Source of the DNA: Mycolicibacterium peregrinum
GTDB lineage: Bacteria > Actinomycetota > Actinomycetes > Mycobacteriales > Mycobacteriaceae
Length of the DNA: 64,000 nt
Assembly: GCF_001665625.1 (NCBI RefSeq)
Contig: NZ_LZSY01000005.1
Location: 23,624 to 87,623, forward strand
Reading direction: 5' to 3'
Shown here: positions 39,059 through 46,970 of the stretch, one piece after another
How positions within the stretch are numbered: position 1 is the stretch's first letter
Layout: each line of letters opens with the position of its first letter
Position numbers and translations under genes: made by a program
The notes under the pieces: model-generated
The model's input: the letters and a program-made list of their open reading frames with translations, nothing else
Databases searched by the model: none
What the model was told of the DNA's origin: nothing

Positions 39059-39361
39059 CCGGGTCTGGGCCTGACGGGCCGCCTGGGTAAGCGCCTCCAC
39101 CAGTGGGTTGGACGCCGACGCGAGAGCTTTCCGCTCCTCTTCGGACAGTTGGTAGAACGTCCACACGCCCCAAGCCGCCGGCCGCACGTACACCGTCACC
39201 TGTTGCCGGTTGTTGGCCAGCACGGCAGGGACGGGGACCGCACGATCGAGAGTGGCCGCGCTGGACATCTCCTCGGCGAGCTGTTGGACGTTGACTGATT
39301 CCTGCAGTTGGTACAGGACGGCCTTGTTGGCAGGGCCTTCCATGGCGAGGAACCAAGCCAT
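39047..39361 (-). CDS. Hypothetical protein
   Basis: 104 residues from the ATG at 39361 with an AAGGAG ribosome site; an in-frame upstream start is less likely. Opens MAWFLAMEGPANKAVLYQLQ and is predicted soluble, with no Cys and no signal peptide. I do not recognise the family. It faces tRNA-Asn and is divergent from the lipoprotein gene. Confidence 0.7.
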   Translation of the reverse strand: MAWFLAMEGPANKAVLYQLQESVNVQQLAEEMSSAATLDRAVPVPAVLANNRQQVTVYVRPAAWGVWTFYQLSEEERKALASASNPLVEALTQAARQAQTRPQS

Positions 39362-39484
39362 CTGTGTCTCCTTGGGTAAATGTTCGTGAGCGGTGATCCG
39401 CGGTCGGATCGCAAACAGTGTCACCTATCGACGCGCCGTCGTCAGCCCACTCGCTCAGCCGGGTTGATTCGCTACCCTCGGGGT

Positions 39485-39976
39485 GTGTACCCACGGCTGA
39501 TCGCCATCGTCGCCTTCATCGGTCTCCTCGCGGTTGGTTGCGGCTGGAAACCGTCGTCCGCGCCGCCTCCGAAGCCCGATACCTGCGCACCGACCGACGG
39601 CCCCAGCGCCGATGCGGTCGCCGATCAGATCGCCAAACTGCCGGCGCCCGAAGCGGGCAGACAGTGGACGCAGATCGGCTCCGGCCACACGAGCAATTGC
39701 CGGCTGTACTGGGTCCAGGTGGGCCAGACCAACCCTCAGCCCAACAGCACCGGACAACTGCTGTTCTTCGACCGGCAGACCCCGCTCGGCCCGGCCACCC
39801 CGGAACCTCGGCCCTACATCAACGTGGTCACCAACGCCGATGACACGGTGGTGGTCAACTACCAGTGGCAGCAGGGGCATGATTCGCCCACCGCGCCGAC
39901 CGGCATCGCCACCGTGCGGTTCCGGATCGGGGACGACGGCAAACTGGTTGCCGTCGACCCGATTCCGAAGCCCTGA
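39485..39976 (+). CDS. lppP: LppP/LprE-type lipoprotein
   Basis: 163 residues from a GTG at 39485. Signal peptide with lipobox LAVGC at about 15-19, a Pro-rich stretch, then a mature domain with two more Cys. Resembles the mycobacterial LppP/LprE lipoproteins of unknown function. The symbol is tentative. Confidence 0.75.
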   Translation: MYPRLIAIVAFIGLLAVGCGWKPSSAPPPKPDTCAPTDGPSADAVADQIAKLPAPEAGRQWTQIGSGHTSNCRLYWVQVGQTNPQPNSTGQLLFFDRQTPLGPATPEPRPYINVVTNADDTVVVNYQWQQGHDSPTAPTGIATVRFRIGDDGKLVAVDPIPKP

Positions 39977-39982
39977 GGCGCG

Positions 39983-41905
39983 TCAGCCGTTGAGCAGCTC
40001 GGCGGGGTCGAGCATCGCCGCGTAGCGCAGCTGCTCCGGGATACCGAACCCGTCGACGAGGATTTCGATGTGCGGGCGCAGTGAGCGGCAGCGTTCGTTG
40101 ATCCCGCGGGTAACGGCCTTGGCGCGTTCGGTGGACAGGTAGCGGTGTTCGATGAACCAGGCCTTGTCGTCCTCGATCACCGACAGCGCGTACAGGTCGC
40201 AGACATCGTCGAGGAGTTCGCGGGCGGTGTCGTCCTCGCAGGCGTCGATGCCGGCCACGAACGCCTCCAGGATGACCCGGTCGATGTGCGCCTGCGCGGC
40301 GTGCAGCACGTGGTCCTGCACGGCGTTGAACGCGTCGAACGCCGACATCTCCTTGGACTTGCCCTGCAGACGCCGCGCCACCGAGGCCAGCATGTACTCC
40401 TCGCGGTCCTCGAACATCTTGACCTGGGTACCGCGGTTGAACAGGCTGCCTTCCTCCTCGTTGTCCTGGCGGGTGTCGAGGACGGTCTGGATGATGGTCT
40501 CGGCGGCCGTGCGTTTCAGCACCCGCTCGCCGGCGTAGTTGGCCGCGAACCGGACCCACTCGACCGGGCTCATGCCCTTGATGTCGTCGGCGTAGGCGGT
40601 CAGCAATTCCTTGGCGACCAACTGCGTGAGCACGTGATTGTCGCCCTCGAAGGTGGTGAACACGTCGGTGTCGGCGCGCAGGGCGATCAGCCGGTTCTCG
40701 GCGAGATAGCCTGCACCGCCGCACGCTTCGCGGGCTTCCTGGATGGCACGGCTGGCGTGCCAGGTGTTGGCGGCTTTCAGGCCGGCCGCGCGGGCCTCCA
40801 GTTCGCGTTGCTCCTCGGCGTCAGGGTCGTCGGAGGTCTGCAGCTCATGACATTTGGCCACCAGCTCGTTCTGGGCGAACTGCAGCGCGTAGGACTTCGC
40901 GATCAGCGGCAACAGTCGGCGTTGGTGCACCAGGTAGTCCATGATGAGGACTTCCTCGTCGCTCTTCGGGGCTTCGAACTGCCTGCGTTCCAGCGCATAT
41001 CGGGTTGCGATGTCCAGTGCCACCCGCCCCGCCGCCGCGGCACTGCCGCCGACGGTGACGCGGCCGCGGATCAGCGTGCCCAGCATCGTGAAGAACCGCC
41101 GGCCGGGGTTCTCGATGGGTGAGCTGTAGGTGCCGTCGGGGGCGACGTCGGCGTAGCGGTTGAGCAGGTTTTCCCGCGGGACCCGGACGTGGTCGAACAC
41201 GATGCGGCCGTTGTCGACGCCGGGGAGGCCACCCTTGTAGTGGCAGTCCGACGTCGTCACGCCGGGCAGGTCGTTGCCCTCGTCGTCGCGGATCGGCACC
41301 ACGAAACAGTGCACGCCGTGGCCTTCGCCGTCCGGGGTGATCAACTGCGCGAATACGGTTGCTACCCGGGCGGTTTCCGCGGCCCCGCCGATGTAGTCCT
41401 TGCGTGCCGTGGGGGTTGGGGAGTGGATGACGAATTCCTGGGTCGCCGGATCGTAGGTGGCGGTGGTCTCCAGCGACTGCACGTCGCTGCCGTGGCCGGT
41501 TTCGGTCATGGCGAAACAACCCAGCAGGTCAAGGTCGATCAGCGGTCGGACGTAGGCCTTGTGGTGACGTTCGGTGCCCAGGTTCTCGATGGCGCCGCCG
41601 AACAGGCCCCACTGCACGCCAGCCTTGACCATCAGGGAAAGGTCGCTCATGGCCAGCATCTCGATCTGGGTGATGGCGGCGCCCACGTCGCCATTGCCGC
41701 CGTGCTCCTTGCGGAAGCCGTCCTCGGCAGCGCCGGCCGCGGCCATGATCTTGAGCTGCTCGCCCACCTTCGCGCGGGCGATCACCGTATTGGGGGTGTA
41801 ATGCGGTCGGAAGATCTCGTCCGACAACCTGGCCCGCATGGCGTTTTTGACGTCGCGCCAGCGGCCGTCCAGCGCATTTCGCAGATGTTCGGCAGTTGAG
41901 GTCAT
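39983..41905 (-). CDS. Acyl-CoA dehydrogenase/oxidase family protein
   Basis: 640 residues. The acyl-CoA dehydrogenase core has CFAMTETGHGSDVQ near 130 and the glycine-rich flavin contact RVTVGGSAAAAGR near 280; a C-terminal half of about 200 residues is of the acyl-CoA oxidase kind. It likely oxidises an acyl-CoA in fatty-acid or sterol side-chain breakdown. Convergent with lppP, divergent from the VIT1 gene. Confidence 0.85.
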   Translation of the reverse strand: MTSTAEHLRNALDGRWRDVKNAMRARLSDEIFRPHYTPNTVIARAKVGEQLKIMAAAGAAEDGFRKEHGGNGDVGAAITQIEMLAMSDLSLMVKAGVQWGLFGGAIENLGTERHHKAYVRPLIDLDLLGCFAMTETGHGSDVQSLETTATYDPATQEFVIHSPTPTARKDYIGGAAETARVATVFAQLITPDGEGHGVHCFVVPIRDDEGNDLPGVTTSDCHYKGGLPGVDNGRIVFDHVRVPRENLLNRYADVAPDGTYSSPIENPGRRFFTMLGTLIRGRVTVGGSAAAAGRVALDIATRYALERRQFEAPKSDEEVLIMDYLVHQRRLLPLIAKSYALQFAQNELVAKCHELQTSDDPDAEEQRELEARAAGLKAANTWHASRAIQEAREACGGAGYLAENRLIALRADTDVFTTFEGDNHVLTQLVAKELLTAYADDIKGMSPVEWVRFAANYAGERVLKRTAAETIIQTVLDTRQDNEEEGSLFNRGTQVKMFEDREEYMLASVARRLQGKSKEMSAFDAFNAVQDHVLHAAQAHIDRVILEAFVAGIDACEDDTARELLDDVCDLYALSVIEDDKAWFIEHRYLSTERAKAVTRGINERCRSLRPHIEILVDGFGIPEQLRYAAMLDPAELLNG

Positions 41906-41962
41906 ATCCGACGGTAACGCGTGCGGCTGCTGTAGTAGGCCGCTTGGCCCTGTATCTGCGGG

Positions 41963-41981
41963 GAAGGCAAGCCTTCCTGGA
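41963..41981. promoter_or_regulatory. IdeR/DtxR-like box before the VIT1 gene
   Basis: The palindrome GGAAGGC-AA-GCCTTCC (41962-41977) lies 37 bp before the transporter start. Aligned to the IdeR consensus TWAGGTWAGSCTWACCTWA it matches 13 of 19 positions, with the left half and core good and the right end poor. Confidence 0.45.
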
Positions 41982-42014
41982 CAAGCCCGACCTCACCGCG
42001 AAAGACTGGCGAAC

Positions 42015-42749
42015 ATGCCGGACTCGATCGGTAAGTCGCTATCTCCCACGGGCTTGCCGCATGTCAGCTATCACCGGCACGCCGATGTGACGGGCGGCTG
42101 GTTGCGCGCGGCCACCTTCGGTGCGATGGACGGTCTGGTCAGCAACACCGCGTTGATCGCCGGTGTCGGGGCCAGCGCTCCGGCTCAGACTGTGGTGCTC
42201 AGTGGTGTGGCCGGATTGCTGGCCGGGGCGTTCTCGATGGCGCTCGGCGAGTACACCTCGGTGCTCACGGCCAACGAGCAGGTCGATTCAGAGGTCAGGG
42301 TCGAGCGCAAATCGTTCCGCAAGAACCCAGAGGCCGAGCAGGCCGAGCTCGTGGCGATGCTTCAGGAAATGGGGATGACGCCGGAAACGGCCGTGAAAGC
42401 CGGCGAGGAGATCCACCGCGACGAGAGCCGGGCCCTGAACTTTCACCTCGTGCAGGAACTGGGTGTGCACCCGACGGAGAAGCCGTCGCCGTGGGTGGCC
42501 GGCGGCTCGTCCTTCGTGATGTTCGCGATCGGTGCGATCGTCCCGCTCATCCCGTATCTGCTCGGCTTCCAATCGTTGTGGGCCGGGCTGGCGTGCGGCG
42601 GGGTGGGTCTGTTGATCGCCGGTGCGGTGGCGGCGAAGTTCACCCGTAAGCCGGTGGCCGTCGCGGGACTGCGGCAACTGGTGTTCGGTGCGGTCGCGAT
42701 CGCGGCGACCTACGTCGTCGGCATCTTGGTCGGGGCCGTCATCACCTGA
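42015..42749 (+). CDS. VIT1/CCC1-family iron/manganese transporter
   Basis: 244 residues. Membrane protein with the first helix motif ATFGAMDGLVSNTALIAGV and AGAFSMALGEYTSV, a cytosolic Glu-rich metal-binding loop about 75-150, and three C-terminal helices. Family members export Fe2+ or Mn2+ from the cytosol (into vacuoles in eukaryotes). The ATG at 42015 was chosen at MPDSIGKS. Its stop and the next start share TGATG, so the phytase-like gene is coupled to it. Confidence 0.9.
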   Translation: MPDSIGKSLSPTGLPHVSYHRHADVTGGWLRAATFGAMDGLVSNTALIAGVGASAPAQTVVLSGVAGLLAGAFSMALGEYTSVLTANEQVDSEVRVERKSFRKNPEAEQAELVAMLQEMGMTPETAVKAGEEIHRDESRALNFHLVQELGVHPTEKPSPWVAGGSSFVMFAIGAIVPLIPYLLGFQSLWAGLACGGVGLLIAGAVAAKFTRKPVAVAGLRQLVFGAVAIAATYVVGILVGAVIT

Positions 42750-43810
42750 TGTTGTATCGAATCCTGGCGGCCGGGTTGCTGGTCCTGGCCGGTTGTTCTC
42801 CTGCGCGCGCCGTAGCGGATTTCGAGTTCCTCGGCCAACGGCAGATTGCCTTCGCAACGCCATTCGCTGGCACCGTCATCGGCGGACTGTCGGGAATCAG
42901 CTATGACGCGGCCGACGACCTGTACTACATCATCAGCGACGATCGCTCCGCCAAGAGTCCGGCGCGTTTTTACACCGCACGGATCAACGTGTCGGACAAC
43001 GGCATCGGTGATGTCGAATTCGTCGGAACCCATCCGTGGCTGGATCGTGACGGACAACCGTTTCGCCCGTTGGATGTTGACGCGGTGCCGGCTGTGGTCC
43101 CGCCGGACCCCGAGGCGATCGCCTTCGATGCCGGGAGGCAGCGGTTGTATTGGACCAGCGAGGGGGAGAGGCGGACCGAGGGGCCGGGGGCGCCGATCCT
43201 GCTGGATCCATGGGTGCGGTCCGCCGGACTCGACGGCAGCTTCCTCGGCGAGTTCGCGCTGCCCGAGGATCTGCGGATGTCGGCCGACGAGCACGGCCCG
43301 CGCCGCAACAGCACGCTGGAGGGGCTCACGCTGACGCCGGACGGACGCCATCTGTGGGCGGCGATGGAGGGGCCAGGCTACGAGGACGGCCCACCGCCCG
43401 ACGCGCAGCGCGGCGCGTTGACCCGCGTGTTCCGCTTCGATGCGGACTCCGGGGCGGTCGACGGGCGGTACACCTATCCGCTCGATCCGGTCAGTGCCGG
43501 GCCGGGTGGCGACAACGGGTTGTCAGACCTGGTCGCACTCGACGACAGGAACTTCCTGGTGATCGAGCGTGGTTTTGGCACCCATGTGGCGGTGCGGATC
43601 TACCGTGCGAGCCTGGTCGACGGCTCCACCGAGATGACGAAAACATTGTTGGCCGACCTGACCAGCACGCCCGGTCTGGCGCCGCTGGACAACATCGAGG
43701 GAATCACCTTGGGGCCCAAGCTGCCCGACGGCCGACAATCGGTGATCGCGGTCAGCGACGACAACTTCTCGCCCACCCAGGTGACACAGTTCCTGCTGTT
43801 CGCGCTGTGA
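42749..43810 (+). CDS. Phytase-like esterase family lipoprotein
   Basis: 353 residues. Signal peptide with lipobox VLAGC at about 11-15, then a beta-propeller-like domain of the phytase-like (esterase-like activity) family: GGLSGISYDAADDLYYIISDD near 50, DPEAIAFD, NSTLEGLTLTPDG and DNIEGITLG repeats of acidic residues that bind Ca2+ in relatives. Probably on the outer face of the membrane; substrate unknown. Starts in TGATG overlap with the VIT1 gene. Confidence 0.83.
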   Translation: MLYRILAAGLLVLAGCSPARAVADFEFLGQRQIAFATPFAGTVIGGLSGISYDAADDLYYIISDDRSAKSPARFYTARINVSDNGIGDVEFVGTHPWLDRDGQPFRPLDVDAVPAVVPPDPEAIAFDAGRQRLYWTSEGERRTEGPGAPILLDPWVRSAGLDGSFLGEFALPEDLRMSADEHGPRRNSTLEGLTLTPDGRHLWAAMEGPGYEDGPPPDAQRGALTRVFRFDADSGAVDGRYTYPLDPVSAGPGGDNGLSDLVALDDRNFLVIERGFGTHVAVRIYRASLVDGSTEMTKTLLADLTSTPGLAPLDNIEGITLGPKLPDGRQSVIAVSDDNFSPTQVTQFLLFAL

Positions 43811-43837
43811 GAATTCACGTGCTGGGGCGCCTCGGGT

Positions 43838-44326
43838 GTGCTGGATGATTGTTTCGTGAGCGTCGAGTGGTTTGCGGTTTTCCCGACCGACCCGCAATGG
43901 GTTCCCAGCCAGGATCGTGAGGATGCTGCACGTGCCGTGTTCGAGGTGCTGATGGGCGCTGATATCGAGGTCAAGGTGAACCGGCCCGGCCGGGTGGTAT
44001 TGGAAGACGCTGGTGAGTGCATCGAAACGATCGGTTGCCCGGCATGTGGGACCTTGGTGGGGGAGAACCCGAAGAGCATGGATTGGTGGGTGGCTCAACT
44101 GAACAGAGTCTGGACGGACAGCGGCGGGTTCTGGCCGCTGGATGTGACGACGCCGTGTTGTGGTGTTCAGACTTCTTTGAACGATCTGGTCTATGACGCG
44201 CCCCAGGGCTTCGCGTCCTGGTCGGTGGCGGCACGAGACCCGGTGTACGCAATAGGCGAGGAAACACTCGCACTGGTTGGCGCGGCGCTCGGGCATCCTG
44301 TTCGTTGGGCGCATCGGCACATATGA
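43838..44326 (+). CDS. Zinc-ribbon hypothetical protein
   Basis: 162 residues from a GTG at 43838; a second GTG at 43856 (VSVEWFAVF) would give 156 and may be the real start. Two Cys pairs, GCPACG near 67 and TPCCG near 106, form a probable zinc ribbon; the C-terminal part has YDAPQGFASWSV. I recall similar orphan proteins in actinobacteria without known function. The gene is single and less GC-rich than its neighbours, which hints at recent arrival. A long hairpin follows it. Confidence 0.7.
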   Translation: MLDDCFVSVEWFAVFPTDPQWVPSQDREDAARAVFEVLMGADIEVKVNRPGRVVLEDAGECIETIGCPACGTLVGENPKSMDWWVAQLNRVWTDSGGFWPLDVTTPCCGVQTSLNDLVYDAPQGFASWSVAARDPVYAIGEETLALVGAALGHPVRWAHRHI

Positions 44327-44347
44327 CCACGCGGGTTTCGGCGGGAC

Positions 44348-44409
44348 TCGCGTTCGTAACCAGGTGGCGGCCACAGGCGGTCTTTTCGGCCGTGACGTTA
44401 CAAACGCGA
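44348..44409. terminator. Large nested inverted repeat between convergent genes
   Basis: Outer 13-bp arms (44348-44360 and 44397-44409) pair at 12 of 13 positions: CGCGTTCGTAAC against GTTACAAACGCG. Inside, CGGCC (44368) pairs with GGCCG (44388). It fills the gap between the zinc-ribbon gene and the DUF1275 gene. Confidence 0.55.
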
Positions 44410-44428
44410 ACGCGTGGCGCAAGAACCA

Positions 44429-45106
44429 CTACTTCAACAACGCGTGGCGGTCGAAGTAGAAGTAGGTGTAGCTCGCCGTGACGGCACAGATGACGGTGGC
44501 CACCAGCAGCATCTGCGATCCGCTCACCACCACGCTGATGAAGCCACCGATGATCGCACCACCGGCGAATCCGGCCCACAGCAGGAAGTACCCCAGCCAA
44601 TCGCTCAGCTGGCCTCCACTGATGTGGCGTTCGATGCCCTGGCCCATCTTCACGAGCGTCCCGGTCACGTAACTCAACGGGATGGACAGCTCGCCGTCCT
44701 TCACGAACGACGTATTCAGGGCTCCGATCCCGAAGGCCACGAACAGGATTGGGACGTACGGAACATCGCGGGCCGTCCAGCCGCGCTCGACGAGGTCGAC
44801 GACGGTGGACACCACCAGCGCAAGCGTCGTCAGCACCGTCGCGCCGTGGGGATGATTGACCCAGAGGTGCCTGCGGCACAACGAGGCGATCACCACTCCG
44901 GCGACGAAGGAGAGCAACAGCAGTGCGGCACCGATCGCCAGCCACTCCTCACCCTGGAACAAGCCGAGGAAGGCCCGCTCGGTGTTCCCCGTCATGAAGG
45001 TGACGAAATACCCGGCGGAATGGGTGAACGCCGCGGCGCCCAGTACTCCGGCGAGGGCGGCCAGAATCCACGACAACCGGGCCTCGCCGTCGAGCTGCCG
45101 CGACAT
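44429..45106 (-). CDS. DUF1275 (YoaK-like) membrane protein
   Basis: 225 residues, about six membrane helices, with family text SAGYFVTFMTGNTERA near 30 and GALNTSFVKDGELSIPLSYVTGTLVKMGQGI near 125-155. Transport function is suspected but unproven for the family. ATG start. Same strand as the MFS gene, 51 bp downstream of it with a hairpin between. Confidence 0.85.
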   Translation of the reverse strand: MSRQLDGEARLSWILAALAGVLGAAAFTHSAGYFVTFMTGNTERAFLGLFQGEEWLAIGAALLLLSFVAGVVIASLCRRHLWVNHPHGATVLTTLALVVSTVVDLVERGWTARDVPYVPILFVAFGIGALNTSFVKDGELSIPLSYVTGTLVKMGQGIERHISGGQLSDWLGYFLLWAGFAGGAIIGGFISVVVSGSQMLLVATVICAVTASYTYFYFDRHALLK

Positions 45107-45136
45107 CCCCCCATTGTGGGGAGCTTTGCTGACCTC

Positions 45137-45153
45137 GGGGCGGATTTCGCCCC
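45137..45153. terminator. GC-rich hairpin after the MFS gene
   Basis: GGGGCG-GATTT-CGCCCC just beyond the stop of the MFS gene on the minus strand. No T-run follows, as is usual in mycobacteria. Confidence 0.6.
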
Positions 45154-45157
45154 TGTG

Positions 45158-46369
45158 TCAGCTGTCGGAACCCACGGTGACCGCGGTCGCCTCGTCGGTG
45201 AGCTCGTCGAGTTCGGCTTCCTCGACATCGATTCCGGCGAGGTGCGGACGCGTCAGGAACAGCACACCGGCACCCGCCAGGACGGCCCCCGCGCCCACCC
45301 AGTACGGCAGGTGGACACTGACCTGTTCGCCGAGAACCCCGGCCAGCCACGGTGCGACGGCAGCCCCGCCGAAGCGCAGGAAGCTGTAGGCCGCCGAGGC
45401 CACGCCGCGTTCGACCGGGGCGGCCTTCATCACGGTCTCGGTGATCAGTGTGTTGTTGATGCCGATGAACAGGCCGGCGATCACGACGCCCGAGGCCAGC
45501 ACGGTCTTGGAATCCGTCCACACCGCCATCGCGGCCAGCACGGCGGTGAAGGCAATGAGGTTGAGGATGAGCACCCGGACTGTGCCGAAACGGTGCTGCA
45601 GCCGCGGCGCGACCACCACCGAGGTGAATGCCAATGCCAGACCCCAGCCGAAGAAGATCAGCCCGATCTGGTGAGCGGTCATGTCCAGCGGGAATGGCGT
45701 GAACGCCAGCAGGGTGAAGAAACCGAAGTTGTAGAGCAGTGCGGTGATCGCGACGCCGAGCAGCCCGCGATGGCGCAGCGCCCGGAACGGGTCGGCCAGC
45801 GTGGTGGCGCGTTCGGCGCGTGGGGTGGCCGGCAGCAGGAACGCGGTGATCACCAGAGCGAAGGCCATCAGCGCGGAGACGCCGAAGAACGGGCCGCGCC
45901 AGGAGATCGAACCGAGCACACCTCCGACCAGAGGGCCGATCGCGATGCCCAGGCCGAGTGCCGCCTCGTAGAGGATGATGGCCTGCGCCACTGAGCCTTT
46001 CGCGGAGTTGACGATGGTGGCGAGTGCGGTCGCGATGAACAGTGCGTTACCGAGCCCCCATACTGCGCGCCAGCCCACGATCTGCATCACGGTGTCGCTC
46101 ATCCCGGCCAGACCGGCGCCGGCGATGATGATCACCAGGCCGAGTAGCAGCGTGCGCTTGGGACCGATGCGGCTGGACACCACACCTGTGATCAGCATCG
46201 CCACGCCCATCACCGCCATGTAGCTGGTGAACAGCAACGACACCTGCGACGCCGAGGCGTTGAGGTTGTCGGCGATCGGTTTGAGGATGGGATCGACCAG
46301 TCCGATGCCCATGAAGGCGACGACGGAGGCGAAAGCGACGGCCCATACGGCCTTGGGTTGGCGCCACAT
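45158..46369 (-). CDS. MFS drug-efflux-type transporter
   Basis: 403 residues, 12 hydrophobic helices, with GVVSSRIGPKRTLLLG as the loop 2-3 motif. Resembles proton-coupled drug exporters; substrate unknown. It starts 18 bp after the marR gene, so regulator and pump form one operon under the palindrome before marR. Confidence 0.87.
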   Translation of the reverse strand: MWRQPKAVWAVAFASVVAFMGIGLVDPILKPIADNLNASASQVSLLFTSYMAVMGVAMLITGVVSSRIGPKRTLLLGLVIIIAGAGLAGMSDTVMQIVGWRAVWGLGNALFIATALATIVNSAKGSVAQAIILYEAALGLGIAIGPLVGGVLGSISWRGPFFGVSALMAFALVITAFLLPATPRAERATTLADPFRALRHRGLLGVAITALLYNFGFFTLLAFTPFPLDMTAHQIGLIFFGWGLALAFTSVVVAPRLQHRFGTVRVLILNLIAFTAVLAAMAVWTDSKTVLASGVVIAGLFIGINNTLITETVMKAAPVERGVASAAYSFLRFGGAAVAPWLAGVLGEQVSVHLPYWVGAGAVLAGAGVLFLTRPHLAGIDVEEAELDELTDEATAVTVGSDS

Positions 46370-46387
46370 CAGGGCGTTGACTCCTAA

Positions 46388-46873
46388 CTAATTCTTGTGC
46401 GACAGCGGATGATCGTCGACGTCGGTGAGCAACCGGCGGATGATGCCGACGGAGGCGGCCAGCGTCCGGCGCTCCTCGGCGGTGAGCCGTTCGAGTCTCG
46501 GGTTGATCGCCGCGGCGCGGTCCGCCCTGGCTTGCTCCAGGGTCTGCCGCCCCTGCTCGGTGATCCGGATCAGCACGGCGCGGGCATCACCGGGATCGGT
46601 GGTGCGCGACACCAGTCCGGCGTCTTCGAGGCGGCGAACCTGGGTGGTCATGGTCGGCTGCGAACAGTGGTCGAGGTAGGCGAGATCGGAGATGCGGGCC
46701 TCACCCTGGTCCTCGATCGTCGACAGCAACCGGGCCTGGGCCCAGGGGAGCGGCAATCGGGTGCGTTGAGTGGCCAGTCGGTTCAACCGGGCGACCACCG
46801 ACAGCAGGTCGGCGCCAAGCTCGGTTTGATCGGTTACCGTGACATCCTCGGTCGGGGTCGGCATACCCACCAT
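46388..46873 (-). CDS. MarR-family regulator
   Basis: 161 residues; the true start may be the ATG at 46864 (MPTPTEDV), which has GGTGGG before it. Winged helix with ISDLAYLDHCSQPTMTTQVRRLEDAGLVSR and wing DPGDARAVLIRIT. Divergent from the ECF transporter; similar in place to Rv2327. Likely represses itself and the MFS pump. Confidence 0.9.
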   Translation of the reverse strand: MVGMPTPTEDVTVTDQTELGADLLSVVARLNRLATQRTRLPLPWAQARLLSTIEDQGEARISDLAYLDHCSQPTMTTQVRRLEDAGLVSRTTDPGDARAVLIRITEQGRQTLEQARADRAAAINPRLERLTAEERRTLAASVGIIRRLLTDVDDHPLSHKN

Positions 46874-46876
46874 ATT

Positions 46877-46895
46877 TACATAGATTTGCTATGTA
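46877..46895. promoter_or_regulatory. Candidate MarR operator
   Basis: Perfect 19-bp inverted repeat TACATAG-ATTTG-CTATGTA, 3 bp before the first possible marR start, in otherwise GC-rich DNA. Confidence 0.7.
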
Positions 46896-46970
46896 GTCTA
46901 CCTACTCGGCGTGCGCTCGCTCACACAACGGGCAGCCGACGCCGGCGATCGCGGCTGGCAGAATCGAACG

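Noticed and set aside
44414..45994. Long plus-strand frame opposite the DUF1275 and MFS genes
   Set aside because: Highly polar Gln/Glu/Arg/Gly product typical of the antisense of membrane-protein genes.
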